Below are positions 17,968 to 26,923 of a stretch of 64,000 bases of DNA, piece by piece (the first letter of the stretch is position 1; each line of letters starts with the position of its first letter). Source of the DNA: Nonomuraea wenchangensis. GTDB taxonomy: Bacteria > Actinomycetota > Actinomycetes > Streptosporangiales > Streptosporangiaceae. The DNA lies in contig NZ_FOHX01000002.1 of assembly GCF_900111685.1 (NCBI RefSeq), positions 803,869 through 867,868 on the forward strand, given 5' to 3'. The notes beneath the pieces are model-generated. The model saw nothing but the letters and a program-made list of their open reading frames with translations. It searched no databases and had not been told where the DNA came from. A program made the translations under genes and the position numbers.

Positions 17968-19125
17968 TCAATCCTCCACGTTCGTGTAACGGCCGCCGTC
18001 GGCCGCGCTGCGCTCGACCGCCTCCAGCACCCGCTGCACCCGCAGCCCGTCGGCGAAGGAGGGCGACGGGTCGGCGCCGGTGGCGACGGCCTCCAGGAAG
18101 TCCTTGATCTCGTGGGTGAAGGTGTGCTCGTAGCCGAGGCCGTGGCCGGGCGGCCACCAGGCGCCGGCGTACGGGTGGTCGGGCTCGGTGACCAGGATGC
18201 GCTGGAACCCGCTGCCGCCCTCGGAGACCCACAGCTCGTTCATCGACTCGAAGTCGAAGGCGAGGCTGCCGAGGCTGCCGTTGATCTCGATGCGCATGGC
18301 GTTCTTGCGCCCGGTGGCGAACCTGGTGGCCTCGAACGAGGCGAGCGCCCCGCCCGACATCCGGCCGATGAACAGCGCGGCGTCGTCGACCGTGACCTCG
18401 CCGGTCGACTCGGCCCGCGACGCGCCGAGCCCCGCCGACTCGCCCGCCAGCGGCCGTTGCTTGACGAAGGTCTCGGTCAGTCCCGAGACGCCGACGACCT
18501 GCTGGCCGGTGACGTACTCGGCGGCGTCCACGATGTGCGAGCCGATGTCGCCGAGCGCGCCCGCGCCCGCCTTGTCCTTCTGCAGCCGCCACACCAGCGG
18601 GAACTCGGGATCGACGATCCAGTCCTGGAGGTATTGGGCGCGTACGTGCCGGATCTCGCCGAGCCGGCCCTCCTCGACGTACCGGCGGGCCAGCGCGAGC
18701 GCGGGAACCCGCCGGTAGTTGAAGGCCACCATGCTCTTGACCGAGGACGGCGCGGCGGCGGCGGCCCGCACCATCGCCTCCGCCTCGGCGACGGTGTTGG
18801 CCAGCGGCTTCTCGCAGAGCACGTGCTTGCCGGCGGCGAGCGCGGCCACGGCGATCTCGGCGTGCGAGTCACCCGGCGTGCAGATGTCGACGATCTGCAC
18901 GTCGTCCCGCTCGATCAGCGCGCGCCAGTCGGTCTCGGCGGCCGCCCAGCCGAGCTGCGCGGCGGCCGCCTCGGTGCGCTCCTTCGACCGGCCGCAGATC
19001 GCCGCCATGCGCGGCGTCAGCGGCAGGTCGAAGAAGGCCCCCACGCTCCGCCAGGCCTGGGAGTGGACGCGGCCCATGAACGCGTACCCGATCATGCCCA
19101 CGCCGATGGTGGTCTTGTCTGACAT
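17968..19125 (-). CDS. Gfo/Idh/MocA family sugar or inositol dehydrogenase
   Basis: The 385-residue enzyme oxidises a sugar or cyclitol with NAD(P). The Rossmann fold opens with [17 protein letters not shown], the cofactor loop reads [12 protein letters not shown], and [15 protein letters not shown] contains the conserved EKP lysine. [12 protein letters not shown] provides the D-x3-H active site. It lies 11 bases after the binding-protein gene and 2 bases before the isomerase gene, so it belongs to the catabolic end of the transport operon. Confidence 0.93.
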   Translation of the reverse strand: MSDKTTIGVGMIGYAFMGRVHSQAWRSVGAFFDLPLTPRMAAICGRSKERTEAAAAQLGWAAAETDWRALIERDDVQIVDICTPGDSHAEIAVAALAAGKHVLCEKPLANTVAEAEAMVRAAAAAPSSVKSMVAFNYRRVPALALARRYVEEGRLGEIRHVRAQYLQDWIVDPEFPLVWRLQKDKAGAGALGDIGSHIVDAAEYVTGQQVVGVSGLTETFVKQRPLAGESAGLGASRAESTGEVTVDDAALFIGRMSGGALASFEATRFATGRKNAMRIEINGSLGSLAFDFESMNELWVSEGGSGFQRILVTEPDHPYAGAWWPPGHGLGYEHTFTHEIKDFLEAVATGADPSPSFADGLRVQRVLEAVERSAADGGRYTNVED

Positions 19126-19136
19126 GCAACCCCCGA

Positions 19137-20192
19137 TCAGGATTCGAAGCCGAGTTCCAGGTATTTGTCGACGTTGTCCTTGGTGATGGTCTCGGAAGCG
19201 AGCGTGATGGACTGCGGAACCGAGTTCTCCACGAGATCACTCATCCCCTTCCCCTGCGCGACCAAGCGGGCCAGCCTGATCGCCGAGGAGGCCATGGTCG
19301 GGCTGTAGGTGACGGTCGCCTTGAGCACCGAGGTGCCCGACTGGATCTCCTTCATCGCGTTCAGCGAGCCGGCGCCGCCGACCATGATGAACTCGTCGCG
19401 GCCCGCCTCCTTGATCGCGGCGAGCACGCCCACGCCCTGGTCGTCGTCGTGGTTCCACATGGCGTCGATCTTCTTGTGCGCCTGCAGCAGCGACGTCGCC
19501 ACCTGGTTGCCGGTCTCCACCGTGAACTTGGCGTCCTGCTTCGCCGTCACGCTGAACCCGTAGGTCTTCAGCGCGTCGGCGAAGCCCTTGCTGCGGTCCT
19601 GGGTGAGCGGCAGCGTGGCGATGCCCTGGATCTCGACGATCACCGGGTTCGACACGCCCTTGTCCTTGAGCTGCTTGCCGATGAAGTGGCCGGCCGCCAC
19701 GCCCATGCCGTAGTTGTCGCCGCCGATCCACGTACGGTAGGCCAGCTTGTCGGGGAAGACGCGGTCCAGGTTGATCACCGGGATGCCGGCCTCGGTCGCC
19801 TGCAGGGCGACCTGGTTGAGCTGCTGGCCGTCGTTGGGCAGGATGACCAGCGCGTTCACCTTCTGCGCGATCAGCGACTCGACCGCGGAGATCTGCTGGT
19901 TGATGTCGTTGGTCGGCTCGACCGGCTTGAAGTCGACGTCGCTGTACTGCTTGGCGGTGGCCTCGGCGTTCTTGGCGATCGCGGCGATCCAGCCGTGGTC
20001 CGCCGCCGGCGCCGAGAAGCCGATGGTGACCTTGGTGCCGGGCTGGTCGTTGCCGCTCGCGGCGGGGGCGGGGGCCGCCGCGGCGCTGCTGGGCGCCGCT
20101 GCGGGCTCGTTGCTGGTGCAGCCGGCGGCGAGCAGTGCGGCTCCGCCGAGCCCGCCGACGAGGAATCCCCTGCGCGCGACGTTCTCACTCAT
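19137..20192 (-). CDS. Sugar ABC transporter substrate-binding lipoprotein (RbsB type)
   Basis: The 351-residue periplasmic-binding-fold protein starts with RRGFLVGGLGGAALLAAGC, a Tat-like double arginine followed by a lipobox cysteine, so it should be anchored outside the membrane. An Ala/Pro linker precedes the Peripla_BP_4 domain (VTIGFSAPAADHGWIAAIAKNAEA, then QKVNALVILPND and WNHDDDQGVGVLAAI). It binds a pentose, hexose or cyclitol. The ATG at 20192 overlaps the permease stop as ATGA. Confidence 0.93.
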   Translation of the reverse strand: MSENVARRGFLVGGLGGAALLAAGCTSNEPAAAPSSAAAAPAPAASGNDQPGTKVTIGFSAPAADHGWIAAIAKNAEATAKQYSDVDFKPVEPTNDINQQISAVESLIAQKVNALVILPNDGQQLNQVALQATEAGIPVINLDRVFPDKLAYRTWIGGDNYGMGVAAGHFIGKQLKDKGVSNPVIVEIQGIATLPLTQDRSKGFADALKTYGFSVTAKQDAKFTVETGNQVATSLLQAHKKIDAMWNHDDDQGVGVLAAIKEAGRDEFIMVGGAGSLNAMKEIQSGTSVLKATVTYSPTMASSAIRLARLVAQGKGMSDLVENSVPQSITLASETITKDNVDKYLELGFES

Positions 20193-21190
20193 GTGGATCT
20201 CTCCTTCAGGTTCCGCCGCTGGAGAAGGACGGCGACGACGATGATCAGGCCCTTCGCGATCAGCTGGTCGCTGGTGTCGAGGCCGTTGAGGATGAACAGG
20301 TTGGTGATGAGGGTGAAGATCAGCAGGCCCAGGATCGAGCCGATGATCGTCCCCCGGCCCCCGGTGAGCAGCGTGCCGCCGATGATCACGGCGGCGATGG
20401 CGTCCAGCTCGTACAGATCGCCGTGCGTGGACGAGCCTGTGGTGGTCCTGGCCATGATGAGGATGGCGGCGATGCCGCAGCACAGCCCGGACAGAGCGTA
20501 GAGCAGCATGGTGTGCCGGCGCACGTCGATGCCGGCCAGGCGGGCCGCCTCGGGGTTGCCGCCCACCGCGTACGTCCGCCGCCCGAACGTGGTGCGGTTG
20601 AGCACCACCCATCCGAGCGCCACGACCAGGGCGAAGATGTAGACCAGCAGCGGGACGCCGAGCACCCGCGTGGTCGACAGGTCGACGAGGGCGGCGTTCT
20701 CGGGCTGGACGAGCTGCGTCCTGCGGTCCGACATGCGCTGGGCCAGGCCGCGCGCGGCCACGAGCATGGCCAGCGTGGCGATGAACGGCACCAGCCGCCC
20801 GTAGGCGATCAGCCATCCGCTGACCAGCCCGGCCCCGGTGCCGACGAGGATCGCGCAGATGGCCATGACCCATGGCCCGTACGCCTGCGTGGCCAGCGTC
20901 GTCGCCCAGACCGAGGCCAGCGCCATGACCGCGCCCACCGACAGGTCGATGCCGCCGCCGATGATGACGAACGTCGCGCCGACCGTGATGACGCCGATCG
21001 TGGCGGCCAGCGACAGGATGCTGACCAGGTTGGACGCGGTGGCGAAGTTCTCCGGCCGGGTCACCAGGCCGATCACCACCAGGATCGCCAGCGCCACCAG
21101 CAGTCCGAGGTGGCGCATCTCGCCCAGGCGGCGTGCGGGCGCGAGCGCCGCCACCCCCGCCGCGCGGCGGTCCGTCGTGGGCTCGCTCAT
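20189..21190 (-). CDS. Sugar ABC transporter permease (RbsC type)
   Basis: The 333-residue membrane protein has about eight to ten hydrophobic segments and the RbsC signature (FVIIGGGIDLSVGAVMAL, then FGRRTYAVGGNPEAARLAGI, which contacts the ATPase). It forms the channel for the sugar bound by the downstream lipoprotein. Its ATG shares one base with the ATPase stop and its own stop overlaps the lipoprotein start, so all three are coupled. Confidence 0.93.
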   Translation of the reverse strand: MSEPTTDRRAAGVAALAPARRLGEMRHLGLLVALAILVVIGLVTRPENFATASNLVSILSLAATIGVITVGATFVIIGGGIDLSVGAVMALASVWATTLATQAYGPWVMAICAILVGTGAGLVSGWLIAYGRLVPFIATLAMLVAARGLAQRMSDRRTQLVQPENAALVDLSTTRVLGVPLLVYIFALVVALGWVVLNRTTFGRRTYAVGGNPEAARLAGIDVRRHTMLLYALSGLCCGIAAILIMARTTTGSSTHGDLYELDAIAAVIIGGTLLTGGRGTIIGSILGLLIFTLITNLFILNGLDTSDQLIAKGLIIVVAVLLQRRNLKERST

Positions 21191-22674
21191 CAGGCCGCCC
21201 TCCCATTCATGATCATGTCCAGTACGCGGTGCTCGTCGAGCTCCGCGGCGTCGCCCTCGTGGATGACCGACCCCTCGCGCAGCACCAGCACCCGGTCGGC
21301 CAGGCCCAGCACCTCGGGCACCTCGCTGGAGACCAGGAGCACGCCGATGCCGCGTTCGGCCAGGTCGTGGATGACGGCGTAGAGCTCGGCCCGCGCGCCC
21401 ACGTCCACGCCGCGGGTGGGCTCGTCGAGCAGCAGGAGCTTGCGCCCGCCGAGCAGCCAGCGGGCCAGCACGGCCTTCTGCTGGTTGCCGCCCGACAGGG
21501 TGCGGATCGGGCGTTCGGGGTCGGGTGGCCGGATGTCCAGCATCTCGGACAGGCGCTTGGCCTCGGCCCGTTCCCTCTTGCGGTCGAGCCAGCCGAACCT
21601 GGCGAAGCCAGGCAGGCTGCCGAGCGTGATGTTGGCGGTGACGCTCTGGTCGAGGAGCAGGGCCTGGGCCTTGCGCTCCTCGGGGGCGAGCCCCATGCCG
21701 CGCCGTACGGCGCCGACCACGCCGCGCCCCGCCGGCCGCCCGTCGAGCAGCACGCGACCGGTGGCGGAGCGGGCTCCGTAGACGGCCTCCAGGATCTCCG
21801 AGCGGCCCGAGCCGACGAGCCCGGCCAGCCCCACGATCTCCCCCGCCCGTACCGAGAACGACACGTCGGAGAAGACGCCCGGCGCGGTCAGGTTCTCCAC
21901 CCGCAGCACCTCCTCGCCGAACGTGCGCCCGCCGCGCGGCGGGAAGACGTACTCGACGTTGCGGCCGGTCATGAGGGAGACGATCTGCGTGGTGGGCGTG
22001 TCGCGGGCGGCCAGGCCGACGGCGACCGTACGGCCGTCCTTCAGCACCGTCACCCGGTCGCCGATCTCGCGGATCTCCTCCAGGCGGTGGGAGATGTAGA
22101 CGACGGCGACGCCCTGGGCGGTCAGCTCGCGGATGATCCTGAAGAGGTTGGCGACCTCGTCGTGGGCGAGGGCGGCCGACGGCTCGTCCATGATGATGAG
22201 CCGGGCGTCGTGGGAGAGCGCCCGCGCCATCGACACGACCTGCTTGGCCGCCGGGGACAGCCGGCCCACCTCGGCGGACGGCCGGATCTCGCCGTGGCCG
22301 AGGCGTTCGAGCACCTCGCGGGCCGCCTTGCCGGCCGCCGCGCGGTTGACGAAGCCGAGCTTGGCGGGCTCGTGGCCGAGGAAGATGTTCTCGGCCACGC
22401 TGAGCCCGTCGACCAGGTCGAGCTCCTGGTAGATGGTGGCGATGCCGAGCCTGATGGCGTCGATGGGGCTGGCGGGGCGCACCTGCTCGCCGTTGAAGAC
22501 GATGGTGCCCTCGTCCGGCTGGTGCGCGCCGGCCAGGACCTTGATCAGGGTGGACTTCCCCGCCCCGTTCTGGCCGAGCAGGCAGTGCACCTCGCCGGCC
22601 CGTACGTCGAGATCGACGCCGTCCAGCGCGCGTACGCCCGGAAACTGTTTGACGATGCCCTTGATCACCAGCAT
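21190..22674 (-). CDS. Sugar ABC transporter ATP-binding protein (RbsA/MglA type)
   Basis: The 494-residue protein has two fused ATPase domains. The first has Walker A GQNGAGKSTLIKVLAG and Walker B RLIIMDEPSAAL. The second has a degenerate P loop (GLVGSGRSEILEAV) and keeps LSGGNQQKAVLARWL and LLLLDEPTRGVDVG. This asymmetry is normal for the carbohydrate-uptake CUT2 family. It is the first transporter gene after the ROK regulator (30-base gap). Confidence 0.94.
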   Translation of the reverse strand: MLVIKGIVKQFPGVRALDGVDLDVRAGEVHCLLGQNGAGKSTLIKVLAGAHQPDEGTIVFNGEQVRPASPIDAIRLGIATIYQELDLVDGLSVAENIFLGHEPAKLGFVNRAAAGKAAREVLERLGHGEIRPSAEVGRLSPAAKQVVSMARALSHDARLIIMDEPSAALAHDEVANLFRIIRELTAQGVAVVYISHRLEEIREIGDRVTVLKDGRTVAVGLAARDTPTTQIVSLMTGRNVEYVFPPRGGRTFGEEVLRVENLTAPGVFSDVSFSVRAGEIVGLAGLVGSGRSEILEAVYGARSATGRVLLDGRPAGRGVVGAVRRGMGLAPEERKAQALLLDQSVTANITLGSLPGFARFGWLDRKRERAEAKRLSEMLDIRPPDPERPIRTLSGGNQQKAVLARWLLGGRKLLLLDEPTRGVDVGARAELYAVIHDLAERGIGVLLVSSEVPEVLGLADRVLVLREGSVIHEGDAAELDEHRVLDMIMNGRAA

Positions 22675-22704
22675 CGGGGGGGTCCTTGTCTGTCGGCCCG
22701 GTGG

Positions 22705-23862
22705 TCAGGCGCTGACGATGCGGTTGATGTTCTCGGGTGAGAGGTAGTGCTCGATGGCGAGCAGGCCCGCCCCGAGAGCGGCCGCGTCGATCCCGGTGCG
22801 GCTCGGCGTGATGGACAGGTGGTGCGTGGCGAGCGGCAGCGAGCGGCGGTAGACCGTCTCCCTGATGCCGGCCAGCAGATGTTCGTGCACCCGCGACAGC
22901 GCACCGCCGATGACGATGACCTCGGGGTTGAAGAAGTTGACCAGACCGGCCAGGACCTCGCCGATGTGCCGGCCGGCCTCCCTGACCAGGCGCAGCGCCT
23001 GCGTGTCGCCGGCCTGGACGAGCGCCACCACGTCGGCGCCGCTCTCGGCCGGCAGGCCCAGCTCGGCGAGTTTGCGGGCGATGGCGGCGCCGCCGGCCAC
23101 GGCCTCCAGGCAGGCGCTGTTGCCGCAGCGGCAACCGGCGTCCTCGTGGCCGCTCACCCGGATGTGGCCGATGTCGCCGGCCGAGCCCTGGGCGCCGCGG
23201 TGCAGCTTGCCGTCGGCCACGATGCCGCAGCCGATGCCGGTGCCGACCTTGACGAACAGCAGGTGCCTGGTCTCCGGGAAGGAGTGGCGGTGCTCGCCGA
23301 GCGCCATCACGTTGACGTCGTTGTCGACGAGGACGCTGACGCCGCCGAAGTATTCGGGGACGGGGTAGTCGTTCCAGCCCGGCATGATCGGCGGGTTGTT
23401 CGGCCGCCCGGTGGCGAACTCGACCGGCCCCGGCACGCCGATGCCGATCGCGCGGAGCATGGGCCGGGTCCGGCCCGCCTCGCCGAGCAGCCGGTCGAGC
23501 CGCTGATCGACGTGGGCGAGCACGTTCTCCGGGCCTTCGCCGATGAGCAGCGGGTCCTCGCACTCGGCGAGCACCTGCCCGGAGATGTCCATGAGCGCGA
23601 CCCGGCAGTGCGTGGCCCCGAGGTCGACGCCGGCGAAAGCGTGGTCCTCGGCGTGCAGGCGGAGCTGACGCGGCGGCCGACCACCCGTGGACTCGCCGCT
23701 CTCGCTCTCCTCGACCAGGCCGCGCTCGATGAGCGCGTCCACACGCTGGGAGATCGTGGACCGGGCGAGGCCGGTGAGCCTCGCGAGGTCGGAACGGGTC
23801 GTCGCCGAGCCGGCGCTGATGAGCGTCAGCACGTCGCCGGCGGAGCCCGGCTGGGGGGTCAT
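22705..23862 (-). CDS. ROK-family transcriptional regulator
   Basis: The protein (about 385 residues) joins a MarR-like winged helix (TRSDLARLTGLARSTISQRVDALIERGL) to a ROK sugar-sensing domain. The latter has AGVDLGATHCRVALMD (phosphate loop), GIGVPGPV, and a zinc motif GHEDAGCRCGNSACLEAVAGG with the CxCGxxGC-like cysteines. The start is uncertain: ATG 23862, 23886 or 23898. It heads the operon and probably represses it in the absence of the imported sugar. Direct repeats GACCGAAC upstream may be its operator. Confidence 0.9.
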   Translation of the reverse strand: MTPQPGSAGDVLTLISAGSATTRSDLARLTGLARSTISQRVDALIERGLVEESESGESTGGRPPRQLRLHAEDHAFAGVDLGATHCRVALMDISGQVLAECEDPLLIGEGPENVLAHVDQRLDRLLGEAGRTRPMLRAIGIGVPGPVEFATGRPNNPPIMPGWNDYPVPEYFGGVSVLVDNDVNVMALGEHRHSFPETRHLLFVKVGTGIGCGIVADGKLHRGAQGSAGDIGHIRVSGHEDAGCRCGNSACLEAVAGGAAIARKLAELGLPAESGADVVALVQAGDTQALRLVREAGRHIGEVLAGLVNFFNPEVIVIGGALSRVHEHLLAGIRETVYRRSLPLATHHLSITPSRTGIDAAALGAGLLAIEHYLSPENINRIVSA

Positions 23863-23909
23863 GCCGCCGACAATAAGGTCAGGCATGTGGCAAATCAAGA
23901 GGGCATATC

Positions 23910-23944
23910 GACCGAACTAGGCTGACTTCCGTCGATGACCGAAC
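23910..23944. promoter_or_regulatory. Direct repeats upstream of ROK operon
   Basis: GACCGAAC occurs at 23910-23917 and 23937-23944, 27 bases apart, just upstream of the ROK gene. The spacing and location suit an operator or activator site, but no binding evidence exists. Confidence 0.25.
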
Positions 23945-23971
23945 AAAGTGGTCGTTGTTGCCGTACATGCA

Positions 23972-24003
23972 GAAAGCCGGTCCCCGCGTGGGGACCGGCT
24001 TTC
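23972..24003. terminator. Strong terminator hairpin downstream of SDR gene
   Basis: GAAAGCCGGTCCCC pairs perfectly with GGGGACCGGCTTTC around a GCGT loop, 16 bases beyond the SDR stop. It shields the ROK promoter from read-through. Confidence 0.9.
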
Positions 24004-24019
24004 CTGGAAGCGCGTACGC

Positions 24020-24892
24020 CTAGAGCATCGCCTTCATCGAGTCGCCGGCCGACAGCACGTACGGCTGCTCAGCCATGATCGACTCCCAGTTGTCCGCGAT
24101 CGCCTCCGGCGAGATGTCGTCGGTCTTCCAGCCCGGCCCCTCGGCCACGAACACCCGCGCCACCCGCCCCGCGCCGACCGTGAACACCTCGCCGCTGACC
24201 TCGCAGGAGTCGTGCACCAGATACGCGACCAGCGCGCTCACCCGCTCCGGCGTGAACTTGGCCTCGAACTCGGCCGGCAGCAGCGACTCGGTCATCCGGG
24301 TCCAGGCGACCGGGGCGATGGCGTTGGCCCTGATGCCGCTGCGCGCGCCCTCGATGCCGAGCGTCTTGGTGAGCCCGACCAGGCCCATCTTGGCCGTGGA
24401 GTAGTTGGCCTGGCCGAAGTTGCCGAACAGGCCGGCGGGGCTGGAGGTGTTGACCACGCGGCCGTAGCCGGCGGCCTTCATGATCGGGTAGGCGGCGAGG
24501 CTGACCAGGAACGAGCCGCGCACGTGCACGGCCAGGACCGCGTCGAACTCCTCGACCGTCATCTTGCCGAACGACTTGTCCCGCAGGATGCCCGCGTTGT
24601 TGATGACGATGTCGACCTTGCCGAACGCGTCCACAGCCGCGTCCACGACGGCCCGCGCACCCTCGGGGGTGGCGATGTTGCCGGCGTTGGCGATGGCCTG
24701 GCCGCCGTTCTTGTTGATGAGCTCGGCCACCTCCGCGGCGGGACCCGCGGAGGCCCCCGTGCCGTCGAGCGCGCCCCCGAGGTCGTTGACGACGACCTTG
24801 GCGCCCCGCTCGGCCAGCAGGAGCGCGTGCGACCTGCCGAGGCCGTGCCCGGCCCCTGTGACGATCGCGACCCTGTCATCGAACCGAAGCAT
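24020..24892 (-). CDS. SDR 3-hydroxyacyl-CoA dehydrogenase-like (MFE-2/17-beta-HSD4 type)
   Basis: The 290-residue NAD-dependent dehydrogenase has the Rossmann motif TGAGHGLGRSHALLLAERGA, VVVNDLGGALDG (characteristic of the peroxisomal MFE-2 dehydrogenase group), NNAGILRDKSFGKM, and the catalytic S/Y/K as SSPAGLFGNFGQANYSTAKMG. A C-terminal tail (WKTDDISPEAIADNWESIM) also matches that group. It should oxidise a 3-hydroxyacyl-CoA in fatty acid or steroid side-chain degradation. The ATG at 24892 follows GGAGG. Upstream lies GAAC-AAC-GTTC (24911-24921), related to the KstR-like sites. Confidence 0.88.
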   Translation of the reverse strand: MLRFDDRVAIVTGAGHGLGRSHALLLAERGAKVVVNDLGGALDGTGASAGPAAEVAELINKNGGQAIANAGNIATPEGARAVVDAAVDAFGKVDIVINNAGILRDKSFGKMTVEEFDAVLAVHVRGSFLVSLAAYPIMKAAGYGRVVNTSSPAGLFGNFGQANYSTAKMGLVGLTKTLGIEGARSGIRANAIAPVAWTRMTESLLPAEFEAKFTPERVSALVAYLVHDSCEVSGEVFTVGAGRVARVFVAEGPGWKTDDISPEAIADNWESIMAEQPYVLSAGDSMKAML

Positions 24893-24910
24893 GGAACCTC
24901 CATGGCAGGA

Positions 24911-24921
24911 GAACAACGTTC
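24911..24921. promoter_or_regulatory. Operator-like GAAC-N3-GTTC upstream of SDR gene
   Basis: GAACAACGTTC lies 19 bases upstream of the SDR start, overlapping the expected promoter. The half sites equal those of the KstR-like sites but are three bases apart instead of two. Similar GAAC/GAAT-N3-GTTCT sequences occur at 26038, 26057 and 39633 beside other lipid-type genes. Confidence 0.3.
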
Positions 24922-24963
24922 TAGTACGAGTACCATAACCCGCCAGGAGCCCGCCGCCACCGG

Positions 24964-26022
24964 TCACTGCGGATGCCAGAGGTCGGGCTCTCCCGGCGCG
25001 CGCCGTACCCGTCCCTTGGCCTCCAGCCACACCAGGTGCGCCAGCGTCTCGTTGTTGGCCGAGCGCCGCATGAACGGCGGGATCGACTCCCAGGGCCGCG
25101 ACCAGGTGAGCCGCGTCGCGGTGTCCCAGCAGGTGACGCCGTCGTGCCCGGCGACCACCCGCTCGATCTCGGCCAGCCGCTCCTCGTGGTGGGCGAGCAC
25201 GCTGTCCACCCGCGCTCCCAGCTCCAGGAAGCGGTACTCGTGGGCGGGCAGCACCTCGTCCACCTCCAGCCCGCCCACGGCGGCCAGGGAGTCGAGGTAG
25301 TCGGCGAGCGGGTTGGGCGGCGACTGCGGATGCACGGCCACCATGGGGGTGATCTTCGCCAGCACGTGGTCGCCGGAGAACAGCACCCGCCGCTCCGGCG
25401 AGACGAAGCACAGATGGCCCGGCGAGTGGCCGGGCGTCCAGATGGCGCGCAGGTCCCAGCCGGGCAGGCCCAGGTCGTCGCCGTCCTCGACGAGCCGGTC
25501 GGGGCGGGCCATGGAGACCATGTGGCGGATCATCATCGACGCGCCGGCCAGCTCGTCCAGCGTCGCCGCGGGCACGCCGCAGCGTTCCAGCAGCGCCCGC
25601 TCACGGCGTACGAGGCCGTCGATCGCCTCGTCGTCGTAGCGTTCGCGCAGCAGGCCGGCGTCGGCGGGGTGCAGGGCGATCCACGCCCCGGACGCCTCGC
25701 GGACCCGGCCGGCCAGGCCGTAGTGGTCGGGGTGGATGTGGGTGACGAGCACGCCCTTGACGTCGGTGATCGCGTATCCGGCCACGCGCAGGCCGGAGCA
25801 CAGCGCCTCGTACGCCTCGTCGGTGTCCCAGCCGGCGTCCACGATCGCGACGCCGTCCGGCAGCTCCAGGGCGTAGACGAGCACGTACCGCAAGGGATTG
25901 ACGGGGATCGGCACGGGGATGGACCACAGCCCCGGCCGCACCCGCTCCACGTCGGGGATCGCCCCGCCCGTCCACGCCTCCCGCTGCGCCCGGCTGGCAG
26001 GGGTCACCACGAATTTCGTCAT
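24964..26022 (-). CDS. MBL-fold metallohydrolase
   Basis: The 352-residue metallo-beta-lactamase-fold hydrolase has THIHPDHYGLAGR (two-metal motif), WTPGHSPGHLCF, FSGDHVLAKI and PAHEYRFLELG supplying the remaining ligands. A C-terminal helical region (SANNETLAHLVWLEAKGRVRR) resembles the winged end of LACTB2-like enzymes. The substrate could be a thioester or ester; adjacency to the SDR gene, 71 bases away, hints at lipid metabolism. The ATG at 26022 fits the family start. It shares a 55-base divergent region with the GST-like gene. Confidence 0.87.
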   Translation of the reverse strand: MTKFVVTPASRAQREAWTGGAIPDVERVRPGLWSIPVPIPVNPLRYVLVYALELPDGVAIVDAGWDTDEAYEALCSGLRVAGYAITDVKGVLVTHIHPDHYGLAGRVREASGAWIALHPADAGLLRERYDDEAIDGLVRRERALLERCGVPAATLDELAGASMMIRHMVSMARPDRLVEDGDDLGLPGWDLRAIWTPGHSPGHLCFVSPERRVLFSGDHVLAKITPMVAVHPQSPPNPLADYLDSLAAVGGLEVDEVLPAHEYRFLELGARVDSVLAHHEERLAEIERVVAGHDGVTCWDTATRLTWSRPWESIPPFMRRSANNETLAHLVWLEAKGRVRRAPGEPDLWHPQ

Positions 26023-26077
26023 GGACTGGATTCTGCCCGAACGAGGTTCTGGATCCGAATCATGTTCTACTGGGACC

Positions 26078-26923
26078 ATGAAGCCGAGCCGCGAGATCTC
26101 GGGCGATGGCCGCTTCGTCCGGCAGCCCAACCGCTTCACCGACCGCCTCGGCCCGCCGGAGCCGGGCCGCTACCGCCTCTACGCCTCCTACGCCTGCCCG
26201 TGGGCGCACCGGGTGCTGATCGTCAGGCGGCTGCTTGGCCTGGAGGACCTGCTGGACGTCACGATCGTCGATCCGATCAGGGACGAGAAGGGCTGGCGGA
26301 TCCCCGGCGGGGACCCCGAATACCTGTCGGAGCTCTACCACGCCACCGACCCCGGCTACACCGGCCGCTACACCGTCCCGTGCATCTGGGACACCCACGA
26401 GAAGCGCCTGGTCACCAACGACTTTCCCCAGATCACGCTCGACCTGGAGATGTCGTGGGGCACCTCGCCCGACCTCTATCCCGAGCGCCTGCGCCCCGAC
26501 ATCGAGATCATGAACGACCGCCTCTACCACGGGCTCAACAACGCGGTCTACGAGGCGGGCTTCGCCCGGGACCAGCAGGCGTACGAGGAGGCCGTGGCGC
26601 GGGTGTTCACCACCCTCGACCACCTGGAGGTGCGCCTGGCCGAGTCCGCCTACCTCTTCGACACGCTCACCGACAGCGACGTACGTCTCTACACCACGCT
26701 CGCCAGGTTCGACACCGTCTACTACCCGCACTTCAAGTGCATGGTGCGGCGGCTGACCGACTATCCGGCGCTGTGGGCCTACGCCCGCCGCCTGCACGCC
26801 ATCCCGGCCTTCGGCGAGACCACGGACTTCGACCACATCAAGCGCCACTACTTCATGACGCAGACCGGGATCAATCCGAGCCGGATCGTACCTGTGGGGC
26901 CGGAGCTGGACTGGAGCGTGTGA
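26078..26923 (+). CDS. Glutathionyl-hydroquinone reductase-like (Xi-class GST) protein
   Basis: The 281-residue protein has a thioredoxin-like N-terminal domain with the Xi-class active site YASYACPWAHR (Cys40), a NDFPQI cis-proline region, and an all-helical C-terminal domain (LYTTLARFDTVYYPHFKC). In glutathione-lacking actinobacteria it probably works with mycothiol on quinone conjugates. The ATG at 26078 is preceded by a GTTCTACTGGGACC leader shared in part with the oxidase operon leader at 15144. Its 3' end overlaps the convergent MFS gene by 53 bases. Confidence 0.88.
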   Translation: MKPSREISGDGRFVRQPNRFTDRLGPPEPGRYRLYASYACPWAHRVLIVRRLLGLEDLLDVTIVDPIRDEKGWRIPGGDPEYLSELYHATDPGYTGRYTVPCIWDTHEKRLVTNDFPQITLDLEMSWGTSPDLYPERLRPDIEIMNDRLYHGLNNAVYEAGFARDQQAYEEAVARVFTTLDHLEVRLAESAYLFDTLTDSDVRLYTTLARFDTVYYPHFKCMVRRLTDYPALWAYARRLHAIPAFGETTDFDHIKRHYFMTQTGINPSRIVPVGPELDWSV

